This document shows, piece after piece, positions 54,365 through 62,410 of a DNA stretch of 64,000 bases. The stretch covers positions 383,218 to 447,217 of the forward strand of contig NZ_SNYJ01000001.1 in assembly GCF_004363045.1 (NCBI RefSeq). Direction: 5' to 3'. Each line of letters begins with the position of its first letter. Within the stretch, counting starts at the first letter, position 1. The position numbers and the translations under genes were made by a program. The stretch is from Aureibacillus halotolerans. Its GTDB lineage: Bacteria > Bacillota > Bacilli > Bacillales > DSM-28697. The notes beneath the pieces were generated by a model that was given only the letters and a program-made list of their open reading frames with translations, did no database searches and was not told the origin of the DNA.

Positions 54365-54582
54365 CTATTTCTTAGGGAGACGAAGGACACTGCTAAATAA
54401 CGTCATTACAAAAATTGCATTGCTAAAAATAATCGTATGCGCTTTCATTGTCTCTCCGTCTTGAATCTCCATCTTTTCAGCATGTTTAATCCTGAGCAAC
54501 CCACTAGACAAAATGAAAAAAGGCGCATATAGTAAGCATTAAGCTAACAAATAAACTAAATTTAATTGAATATGGATCTTCG
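54365..54582 (-). pseudogene. Frameshifted remnant of a small membrane protein
   Basis: Two adjacent minus-strand frames join into a protein-like sequence. Upstream part: PYSIKFSLFVSLMLTI. After a shift near 54522-54532: APFFILSSGLLRIKHAEKME and then DGETMKAHTIIFSNAIFVMT and LFSSVLRLPKK before the stop. Hydrophobic segments alternate with charged turns as in a real two-helix membrane protein. The 5' part is lost where the FMN riboswitch begins. No homologue is named from memory. Confidence 0.45.
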
Positions 54583-54700
54583 GGGCAGGTGCAACTCCTG
54601 ACCGGCGGTGAAAGCCCGCGACTCCTTATTGATGACGTCAGTAAGGACTGATCTGGTGAGATTCCAGAGCCGACGGTTAAAGTCCGGATGGGAGAAGATC
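54575..54700 (+). ncRNA. FMN riboswitch (RFN element)
   Basis: The conserved pieces appear in order: GATCTTCGGGGCAGG, CTCCTGACCGGCGGTGAAAG, CCCGCGACTC, a variable arm, GATCTGGTGAGATTCCAGAG, CCGACGGTTAAAGTCCGGAT and GGGAGAAGATC. The P1 helix GATCTTC/GAAGATC closes the domain. It controls the downstream EamA transporter gene through the terminator at 54752-54783. No riboflavin biosynthesis gene is adjacent. Confidence 0.97.
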
Positions 54701-54751
54701 ACAATAAACATGGGCTATAATTTCAAAAAATTATGTGCACACGTTTATTTG

Positions 54752-54783
54752 ATCACCCCTGTTTCCCGTGGAACAGGGGTGAT
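54752..54783 (+). terminator. Expression-platform terminator of the FMN riboswitch
   Basis: Twelve-base stem ATCACCCCTGTT/AACAGGGGTGAT, eight-base loop, then TTGATTTTC. It sits 50 bases after the aptamer and ends 46 bases before the start codon, the expected position for FMN-dependent termination. Confidence 0.85.
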
Positions 54784-54829
54784 TTGATTTTCGACGAGAT
54801 CGTATTCAGCCGAAAGGGTTGAAGACATC

Positions 54830-55786
54830 ATGCAACAACGGAATCACACATTTTGGCTCATTGTGATTGGCGCAGCATTTTGGGGCGCAACACCTGTTTT
54901 CCGGATGCTATTGCTGGATTCAATGACATCCACACAAATTGTTCTCATTGAACACATCGTGCTCGCACTCGTTACAGCACCTATTTTATACGCACACCGT
55001 CACGAGCTTGCTAGCTTAAATTGGCGTGATGTTGGCGCCCTCTTATTTATTTCCTGGGGTGGGTCAGCTGTTGCCTCGTTGCTCTTTACGCAAGGTCTTA
55101 CCTACGGGGATATGAATGCCGTATTGCTGCTTCAAAAGGTCCAACCGATTGCGGCTATCCTTCTGGCACGTGTGTTGTTAAAGGAAAAGCTTCCTAAGCA
55201 ATTTTCGTTTTTGTTTCCACTCGCTCTTGTAGGGACCTATTTCTTAACGTTTGGATTTTCTTTCCCTCTCAATGGTTGGGGAGAGGTTATAAATGTCGGA
55301 AGCTTATATTCTCTTGGCGCAGCCGTCTTATGGGGCGGTGCGACAGTGATGGGGCGTATTTTACTTAAAAAATTACAGTTTGAAACGGTCACCTCTTTAC
55401 GCTTTCTTCTCGCTCTGCCCATGCTCGTATTGCTGTACAGCATTTCTCGGGATGCCTGGACGCTCCCTACTGAAGCGACTGCGCTCACAATGATTGCCGT
55501 CAATCTGCTTATTTCGGCATTGCTCCCAGGTCTCTTAAGCATGATGCTCTACTACAAAGGACTAGGGACAATGAAAGCATCAACGGCAACGCTGGCAGAA
55601 CTCAGCTTTCCAATGACAGGCCTTCTCGTCAACTGGCTCGTTTTCCAACAAGAAGTGACCTTTGCTCAGATGATTGGTTTTCTTCTTATATGGATCGCTT
55701 TGTTCCTCATCTCTAGGCAAAAGGATGCTGCTTCGCCCGTTCAGAATGGTACAGTATCGTCTATTCCTGCATCACCGACTAGGTAA
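54830..55786 (+). CDS. EamA/DMT-family transporter, probable riboflavin transporter
   Basis: 318 residues with ten hydrophobic segments in two EamA repeats (GAAFWGATPVFRMLL at 16-30 and GAAVLWGGATVMGRILLKKL near 163). Because the gene is under an FMN riboswitch, its substrate is most likely riboflavin or a related flavin. DMT-type flavin transporters under FMN riboswitches are known (ImpX in Fusobacteria and Clostridia, RibN in alphaproteobacteria), whereas Bacillus normally uses RibU. AAAGGG precedes the ATG. The short hydrophilic C-terminal tail is of no known role. Confidence 0.87.
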   Translation: MQQRNHTFWLIVIGAAFWGATPVFRMLLLDSMTSTQIVLIEHIVLALVTAPILYAHRHELASLNWRDVGALLFISWGGSAVASLLFTQGLTYGDMNAVLLLQKVQPIAAILLARVLLKEKLPKQFSFLFPLALVGTYFLTFGFSFPLNGWGEVINVGSLYSLGAAVLWGGATVMGRILLKKLQFETVTSLRFLLALPMLVLLYSISRDAWTLPTEATALTMIAVNLLISALLPGLLSMMLYYKGLGTMKASTATLAELSFPMTGLLVNWLVFQQEVTFAQMIGFLLIWIALFLISRQKDAASPVQNGTVSSIPASPTR

Positions 55787-55861
55787 GAGATTGTCTTATC
55801 AAATCAAGTCTACACGTACAGCTTTCGAGTGCATATCGGAAGCAAACTCTTGGAAATGGCC

Positions 55862-55896
55862 AAAAGCGGATGCCCTCTAAATGCATCCGCTTTTTT
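55862..55896. terminator. Bidirectional terminator between transporter and AraC-type gene
   Basis: Twelve-base stem AAAAGCGGATGC/GCATCCGCTTTT followed by TTTT, placed between two convergent genes; it ends two bases before the stop of the minus-strand gene. Confidence 0.92.
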
Positions 55897-55897
55897 A

Positions 55898-58111
55898 TTA
55901 AAGCACGGTATGAGGATTCGCTGACAAAGCTTGGCTCGAGCATTGTTTTCGAAAATCGCTAGGGGATTTTCCCATTGCCTTTTTGAATGCACGGTTAAAC
56001 GAAATATAATTGACATAGCCCACCTTCGAGCTGATGTCCTGAATCGTTTCGTTCGTTGTGAGCATAAGACGTTTTGCTTCATCCATGCGAAGTCTCGTCA
56101 GAAAATCAAGGAACTTCTCACCCGTCCCCTCCTTAAAACGCTGGCTGACATATTTGCTATTCATTTGAAAGACATCACTTAACATTGCTAACGAAATGTC
56201 TGGATTTGCATAATGGGTTTCAATGTATCGCTTCATGCACAGAACGACATTTAGTTGCTGCTGTTCATTGTTGTCGTTCTTTAGTGCATCATGGAGCTCA
56301 TGCAAAATCGTTCTTCCTTCAGCTTCCAATTCCTCAATCGTCTCAAACCGATGACTCAACAAACGGAGCGCTTGATACGTTTTCCGCCAAGCTGAAGATC
56401 CCTTCCAATGCGTAATATTCTGGTCTGCATATTGGAGCATGTAATCAAAAAGCTGAACAATATCAGAACGCATCAAACCGCACTGTTTCATCTTTTCAAA
56501 CCATTGCTTCCATGCGGCCTCCCATGCCGTGTTCAGTTCTCCAAAGTCGCGAACCATACGCGACACATCTCTCAACATTGGATACACATCGTTCGATGAT
56601 GGAGAATGGCATTCGTTATGAACCAACAGCTGGTTACTGCCTTTTACTGCTTTATACTCAAGGGCAGTGATTGCTGATCTTGCCGATGTAACCACATCTT
56701 TCCACGCTGTCTTTACATCTCCTAATCCGATGGACACCGTTGTTTCAACGTGTTCCTCGACCCATAACCGATAAGCGGAAATCCACTTTTTTATTGACCT
56801 GATCTCTATCTCGTCACCCCAAAGTACAACAAATAGTCGCTTCTCTTCCAACCATTCTACCCATACGGTCGAATTTGCTTCTTGGGCTTGGTAATGAAGA
56901 GCATTTTTTAATATGAATTTTTTCAACGACTGATCTTCGCTTTTATTGTTCGCTGTAAATTTGTTATATGCGTCTACTTCGACCACAGCTACAACAAATG
57001 CTTCACCGTGCTCGATTCCAACATCCTGAACAGCCTGCTGCCAATCAACCTCTGTTCGTTGTGCACGCCCCTCTAGCAATTCTCGAAACACATGCTTTTG
57101 CTGTAAACTACGATGCTGTTGCTGCGCAAGTAAGCCCTTCTTTTCTTCGGCAATCATCTTTTCAATCGTTGTTTGGATAACATTGAACTCATTTCCAGAT
57201 AAAGCTTGTGAGGTGTCCTGAGAAGACGCTTGTATGATGCCCATGATCTGTCGAATTGGCTTATAATTCCGATAACCCATATAGATCATCCAGCCAATAC
57301 CGAGTATTGAAATGATGACCGCAAGAATCCCCCATATGCTGTGCAAAAAGAAAGCAAAGCCCACTAGCTTCCCTTCTTTAAGACTCGTTTCAATTGTCCA
57401 ACCAGTATATCCTGACGTATAGGAAGCAAAAACTGGAGATTCTGATGCCGCTCGCGAATGAGCTTTCTGCATCTCTTTCAGAGGTTGTTGCTTCTGATCC
57501 AAAATGCGTACCGTCGTTATATCGGCATCGTACATTCCCCCAAGCGTCCGGTGTAACGCCTCTAAGCTCACATTAACCACGTACATACCTGAACGATCAG
57601 ACGTTTCACGAACTAACGTGGTGACTGTCTTTTTCGTCTGATCCGCATACGCCTGAAACTCCCTTGCTTGACTCCAACCTTGGAACGCAGAACCTTTGTT
57701 AATATAAGCTTTGTCACTAAAGTTTGCTAATGCGACCGCCTTGCCATTTAAAAGCACCGTATTGTCTTCAAAACGTACGAGATACGCTGAATGCACCTGT
57801 GGGTAATCCGATTTTAATTGTTCAATTGCCTCGACCGCCTGAATGGTTGTAAAGGCATCTCCCTTTTGATGCAAATAATCCTTCACCGCTTCATTGGTTA
57901 ACACATCACTCAACACTGAATAGTCTACTGTCCGCAATGCATTGTCAATATATGTGATCACATGTGAGGCTAAAAAATCATTGGCCTTTAACGCTTCTTT
58001 TCGAGTCGATTCGTTTAGACTCTGAAAAAATAAGAAAAACAAGACTGTTACAACCATTAAAAACGCCGATGTATAAGACCACGCCCACCGACGCAACCAA
58101 TGCTTCTTCAC
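55898..58111 (-). CDS. Membrane-anchored AraC-type regulator with extracellular sensor
   Basis: 737 residues, same architecture as the gene product at 14905-17220. A membrane helix is at 13-30 (TSAFLMVVTVLFFLFF), then an extracytoplasmic sensor to about 250, a second helix at about 255-275 (FFLHSIWGILAVIISILGIG), a linker, and the C-terminal double HTH (PDISLAMLSDVFQMNSKYVSQRFKEGTG; IQDISSKVGYVNYISFNRAFKKAMG). The start is GTG at 58111, six bases after GGGGGA. It may control the LplA-like binding protein operon beginning upstream of 62411, which is not contiguous here because the ABC export pair lies between. That link is inference. Confidence 0.85.
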   Translation of the reverse strand: MKKHWLRRWAWSYTSAFLMVVTVLFFLFFQSLNESTRKEALKANDFLASHVITYIDNALRTVDYSVLSDVLTNEAVKDYLHQKGDAFTTIQAVEAIEQLKSDYPQVHSAYLVRFEDNTVLLNGKAVALANFSDKAYINKGSAFQGWSQAREFQAYADQTKKTVTTLVRETSDRSGMYVVNVSLEALHRTLGGMYDADITTVRILDQKQQPLKEMQKAHSRAASESPVFASYTSGYTGWTIETSLKEGKLVGFAFFLHSIWGILAVIISILGIGWMIYMGYRNYKPIRQIMGIIQASSQDTSQALSGNEFNVIQTTIEKMIAEEKKGLLAQQQHRSLQQKHVFRELLEGRAQRTEVDWQQAVQDVGIEHGEAFVVAVVEVDAYNKFTANNKSEDQSLKKFILKNALHYQAQEANSTVWVEWLEEKRLFVVLWGDEIEIRSIKKWISAYRLWVEEHVETTVSIGLGDVKTAWKDVVTSARSAITALEYKAVKGSNQLLVHNECHSPSSNDVYPMLRDVSRMVRDFGELNTAWEAAWKQWFEKMKQCGLMRSDIVQLFDYMLQYADQNITHWKGSSAWRKTYQALRLLSHRFETIEELEAEGRTILHELHDALKNDNNEQQQLNVVLCMKRYIETHYANPDISLAMLSDVFQMNSKYVSQRFKEGTGEKFLDFLTRLRMDEAKRLMLTTNETIQDISSKVGYVNYISFNRAFKKAMGKSPSDFRKQCSSQALSANPHTVL

Positions 58112-58263
58112 CTCTCGTCCCCCTATCTTATAAAGAAGTATTCAGCAACGGAATACGAATAGTATCTCATAAAAATGTCGGAATATAAACAACTTACAAA
58201 ATTTTATTCTGTAAGTTTGTATGACAATCTGATAAGTAGCTCGCCTCAAACACAAAAACGTCG

Positions 58264-58335
58264 CTGTCTCAAAAGCCCCTCTAAATATAGAAAATCTCGA
58301 GGCTTTTAAAAATTGCCTCGAGGTTTTTGTACCAA
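58264..58335. repeat. Direct-repeat terminator element, left copy
   Basis: Starts CTGTCTCAAAAGCC, then TAGAAAA, then the hairpin CTCGAGGC/GCCTCGAG (58296-58328) and GTTTTTG. A copy in the same orientation lies at 62017-62090, on the other side of the two ABC genes. On the minus strand it also serves as terminator of the ABC operon. Confidence 0.75.
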
Positions 58336-58359
58336 TATGCTGAATCTGGTAGTCATCTT

Positions 58360-60126
58360 TCATCCAGTTTGCTCACTATATCCACTTTCTCTTAATTGCG
58401 CATAAAGACCATTGAAACTGAGCAAGCTTTCATGGTCCCCATCTTCGACGATTTGTCCTTTGTCCATCACAATAATCCGATCTGCTTTTTGTGCTAAAGA
58501 TAAATTATGTGTGATAAATAAAACTGTGGTCCCTCTATCCAACAACTGAAGAATGGATTTCGAAACCAGATTCTCGGACTCATTATCTAAGGATGATGTA
58601 ACCTCATCAAGAATAATAAGAGGAGCTTTGCGTACAAAGGCCCGTGCTAACGCAATTCTTTGACGTTGCCCCCCTGACAATGAAGATCCTCTTTCCCTGA
58701 TTGAAGTATCATACTGTTGGTCTAATGTATCGATAAAATCATTAGAATTGGCAAGGCTACTTGCTTCTATAACATCATTCATTGTCATGTCTTCAATACT
58801 TCCAAGTTCAATATTTTCTTTAATTGTTCCTGAGAACAGATAAGGCGTTTGGGGAACATATGCAATTTTACTTCTCACTTTTTCTTTGTTATCGTTTAAA
58901 GAATGACCGAAAATCTCAATGTTTCCACTATCTAGTTCATATAGTCCACCACATAATTTGGCAAGTGTAGATTTACCAGAACCACTAGGCCCAACGATGG
59001 CAACCGATTTTCCTGTACCAACTGTCAAATTAAAGTGATTGAATAATTCTTTATCTTTTTGATAAGAAAACGTTCCATCTACAATTTTGATAGCGGCATT
59101 GGTGCGATCTGATACACTTTGATCAGATTCAACACTTATATCACTTTCGTCTTTATTTTTAAATAAATTTCCTATCTTATACACTCTATCCCCAGCTCCT
59201 AAAGCCATCTGCAACGAACTCCACATTTGAGCAATTCCAAGAAACGGTCCCATTAACCGCATTGTCAGAAACAAGAAAGCTAATACTTGTCCAGGCGTGA
59301 TTTCATTTCGAATGGCCGCCACAGCTACAAAAAAAGTACAAGTGTAAGCGATTGCATTAAATGAAAGTTCAATACTTTGTTCCCTAAATGAAGTTAATAA
59401 GGCTCTTTTCATGAACAGTTTGTTTTGTTTATTTCTTTCTACTTTATATTTGCGATGCATAGTTTTCTCTATACATAAGGACTTAACCACTTTCAATCCT
59501 TGCATCATTTCTTGTAATATATTCCTAACATCCGCATCCTTTTTTTGAGCATCAACAGTGACTGATCGAATTTTCATATCGAAAAGCTTTCCAATCAAAA
59601 ATGACGATGGCCCGCCAATTAAGGCTAACAATGCTAAAAAGAAATCAATACGAGCTAAATATATAAACACAACAACAGACATCAAGATATGGAAAAGTAT
59701 ATTAAATACAAGAAAATCTATAATATGGCTAGCTGCTGGAGCATCTTTGTTAATCCTGTTGACTAAATCACCTGAAGAATATTTATTTGCCTCAAGAAGA
59801 GGGATTTTGTTACATTCTTCAAAAAATTTAAGCGTGAAGTCTCTAGAAATATAAGAGATCGTATAGTTTCTTAAAAGAAACTGTATAATCATCATCGCCA
59901 AACAACCCAAACCGATAGCTAAACTAATTTGTACAAATGTCATTAATTTCTCAAGCGAACCCTCATCGATAAGATTGATAAAAAACTGTTGAATCCATGT
60001 ATTTCCTACACTAAATATGATATCTATACTGATGAATAGAATTGCCAATATGAATATGAACAAATAGGGTTTTGAATAGTTCATCATATATCTTGTAAGG
60101 GTAAATGCACTCAAGTTTCCTTTCAA
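58360..60126 (-). CDS. ABC half-transporter (membrane plus ATPase), subunit 2
   Basis: 588 residues. Six membrane segments in the first 310 residues are followed by an ATPase with Walker A GPSGSGKST, signature LSGGQRQR, Walker B LIILDEVTSSLD and switch His in LFITHN. All ATPase residues look functional. The TTG start at 60126 follows AAAGGAGGAAG and overlaps the stop of the partner gene, so both halves are coupled and probably heterodimerise. The family exports lipids, drugs or peptides. Codon and base use is visibly more AT-rich than in neighbours, which suggests transfer. Confidence 0.92.
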   Translation of the reverse strand: MKGNLSAFTLTRYMMNYSKPYLFIFILAILFISIDIIFSVGNTWIQQFFINLIDEGSLEKLMTFVQISLAIGLGCLAMMIIQFLLRNYTISYISRDFTLKFFEECNKIPLLEANKYSSGDLVNRINKDAPAASHIIDFLVFNILFHILMSVVVFIYLARIDFFLALLALIGGPSSFLIGKLFDMKIRSVTVDAQKKDADVRNILQEMMQGLKVVKSLCIEKTMHRKYKVERNKQNKLFMKRALLTSFREQSIELSFNAIAYTCTFFVAVAAIRNEITPGQVLAFLFLTMRLMGPFLGIAQMWSSLQMALGAGDRVYKIGNLFKNKDESDISVESDQSVSDRTNAAIKIVDGTFSYQKDKELFNHFNLTVGTGKSVAIVGPSGSGKSTLAKLCGGLYELDSGNIEIFGHSLNDNKEKVRSKIAYVPQTPYLFSGTIKENIELGSIEDMTMNDVIEASSLANSNDFIDTLDQQYDTSIRERGSSLSGGQRQRIALARAFVRKAPLIILDEVTSSLDNESENLVSKSILQLLDRGTTVLFITHNLSLAQKADRIIVMDKGQIVEDGDHESLLSFNGLYAQLRESGYSEQTG

Positions 60127-61862
60127 ATGACTTCCTCCTTTGAATCGTCATAATACATTCTATAAAATTCACCCTTTTTTTGAACTAAATCTTTATGGTT
60201 ACCTGATTCTATGACATATCCATCTTCCATAAATACAATTTGATCTGCATTTTGAATTGTTGCTAAACGATGAGAAATAATCAGTATGGTCTTTCCCTTA
60301 AATATCTCTAGAAGTTGTTCGACAATCAACCTTTCATTCGTGGTATCTAATGATGAGGTAGGTTCGTCTAAAATCACGATGTCTGGATTGGATAAAAATG
60401 CTCGTGCAATAGTAATCCTTTGTATTTCCCCTCCCGATAGTTGCAAACCATCCTCACCAATAACACTGTCATATTGCTTACTTGTATTTCTAATAGAATT
60501 ATGTATTTGTGCCGCCGTCGCTGCAGTGATTACCTCTTCCCATGTTGCCCCTTCTTTTCCTATCGCAATGTTTTCAAATATGGATCCTGTAAACATAACA
60601 GGATCTTGTGGAATATAAGCAATGCGGCTCCTCCAGTTTGCAATATCCATATCCTGAAGATCATGAATCCCATAGTAAATTTTTCCGTTGTCCGGTTTGT
60701 ACAACGCTAACAATAGATTAGCCAATGTACTTTTCCCGCTCCCACTAGGACCAATAAGTGCCGTTGATTTTCCCTTTTGCAGTGTCATCGAGATCCCCTT
60801 TAATGACAGTTGACTTTGAGGATATGAAAAATAAACATTATCGATATGGATATCTTCAATCTGAATTGGTCCATTTTTCTTTCCCAGTTTTTGCTCTTTT
60901 GATAGATCTAGCAATTCAAATATACGGCGTCCATGCGCTAATGAATTTTGAAACTTGGCCCATACTCCGGCTAAGCCCGCAAGTGGAAATGCCAATCTTT
61001 CAAACGAAATAGCAAAAGCCACAACGTCACCAACATTTAATTGATTTATTGAAACCAAATAACCACCATAACCAAATACATATAAAATGCCTAACAACCA
61101 TATTAATGTATGGCTTCGAAACAGGGCAACTTCATACTTTTGAACTTTAAAGTGATAGTTTAGATACTGATTGTATTTACTCTCTAGTACCTGCTTCATT
61201 CTTTCCGTCAGGGAATAACTCCTAACCACTTCTGCTCCTTGGATTACATCTTGAATAAATGATTCTTTTTCTGTTATTGCATTTTGCCTTGATTCATACA
61301 GACCTCTCATAGGTTTTGAAACAAAATTAATGAGCATAGGTAGTATTACTGCTAACACTAACGCCCCTATTGTTAGAGGTATATGAATAAACGAGAAGTA
61401 AGAGAGTAGAAAAATGATCTGCAATACATTTCCAAGTACTTCCTGAGATTTAATATTTACACCAGATTGTGCCTCTCGAACAGAATCAGTAATTCTATTA
61501 ATAATATCGCCAGTATGATACTTGTCTAAATCAGCCATTTTTGTATTCAATGTATTCTCTACTACGTTGGATTGCATATAGAGGGTTGAGCGAAGCGTCA
61601 GTTGTTCAGATAACGTTTTTTTAAAAATGGCTACGATTAAATTTACACTTAATATACCAATCGCCAAAAACACCGTATTGATAAGTAAGCTCATGTTTTT
61701 ATCTACTGCCGCATTTGCCAATCTATTAAACATTTCTGCAGTAGCAACGCTTAACAAAGCTAGAATCAATGTTAGAAGGCACAGGGTAATGTACCATATG
61801 AGATAACGCTTCCCCATTTTAAGCAATCTTATAAAAACATTTGAAGTTGAAAAAATCTCCAT
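60123..61862 (-). CDS. ABC half-transporter (membrane plus ATPase), subunit 1
   Basis: 579 residues. Six membrane segments precede Walker A GPSGSGKST, signature LSGGEIQR, Walker B IVILDEPTSSLD and switch His in LIISHR. As in its partner, the catalytic Glu after the Walker B Asp is kept, so the pair does not show the degenerate site seen in some heterodimers (for example BmrCD). AAAGGGAAG precedes the ATG. The short upstream region is very AT-rich and has no visible peptide gene or immunity gene. The exported substrate is unknown. Confidence 0.92.
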   Translation of the reverse strand: MEIFSTSNVFIRLLKMGKRYLIWYITLCLLTLILALLSVATAEMFNRLANAAVDKNMSLLINTVFLAIGILSVNLIVAIFKKTLSEQLTLRSTLYMQSNVVENTLNTKMADLDKYHTGDIINRITDSVREAQSGVNIKSQEVLGNVLQIIFLLSYFSFIHIPLTIGALVLAVILPMLINFVSKPMRGLYESRQNAITEKESFIQDVIQGAEVVRSYSLTERMKQVLESKYNQYLNYHFKVQKYEVALFRSHTLIWLLGILYVFGYGGYLVSINQLNVGDVVAFAISFERLAFPLAGLAGVWAKFQNSLAHGRRIFELLDLSKEQKLGKKNGPIQIEDIHIDNVYFSYPQSQLSLKGISMTLQKGKSTALIGPSGSGKSTLANLLLALYKPDNGKIYYGIHDLQDMDIANWRSRIAYIPQDPVMFTGSIFENIAIGKEGATWEEVITAATAAQIHNSIRNTSKQYDSVIGEDGLQLSGGEIQRITIARAFLSNPDIVILDEPTSSLDTTNERLIVEQLLEIFKGKTILIISHRLATIQNADQIVFMEDGYVIESGNHKDLVQKKGEFYRMYYDDSKEEVI

Positions 61863-62016
61863 TACACAACTTCCCTTTCTAAAATTTCAAATATAGATTA
61901 TTGTTTAAAGGTTTATATAATTTTAAATCAATTATACCATTTTTATTCCCATACGATCGTTATTCTTTATTTTTTGTTATGGCATTTCGTATTACAATCC
62001 AGCGTATTAAAAAAGC
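61863..62016. other. AT-rich promoter region of the ABC pair
   Basis: Highly AT-rich stretch upstream of the half-transporter operon, presumably its promoter. I do not see a precursor peptide ORF with a ribosome site in it. Confidence 0.4.
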
Positions 62017-62396
62017 GGGGTTGTCTCAAAAGCCTCTTAAAAGTAGAAAACCTCGAGACATTTGAACAGATGCCTTGAGGTTTTTCATGTTTTATAATTT
62101 GAGTGGCGATTGATTTTATGCAGAGTCAGAAGATTAGCGTAGTCAAAATACGTAGACTCCTGCGGGAACAGCACGAGCTGAAGATCCCGCAGGAAAGCGA
62201 TTTTTTGCTTTCCGAGGAAGCTGAAGCCGTGCCCGGCGGCATAGAAAACACGAGGAGGTCTTCTCGAGTCGATGTTGCACTTGTACCCTTTAGGGTGCAA
62301 GCGAAGTATTTTGATGAAGCGGTTTAATTCTATTACCAGAAAAAAATCTTGAAATTATTCTCATAAGGTCATTTTTTGACCTTATGGGACAGCCCC
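62017..62396. mobile_element. Composite repeat with GGGGYTGTCYCA inverted ends
   Basis: Left end GGGGTTGTCTCAAAAG (62017-62032) and right end CTTATGGGACAGCCCC (62381-62396) are inverted relatives of each other. Within lie the direct-repeat hairpin (62051-62085), an inverted copy of the palindromic GC-rich block (about 62130-62325, copy F) and a perfect ten-base hairpin CATAAGGTCA/TGACCTTATG (62362-62386). There is no transposase. It looks like a small non-autonomous element or a composite of several. Confidence 0.55.
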
Positions 62397-62410
62397 ACCT
62401 TTTCAATACA

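Noticed and set aside
58360-61862. Bacteriocin or lantibiotic export cluster
   Set aside because: No precursor peptide, modification enzyme, peptidase domain or immunity gene is visible next to the ABC pair.
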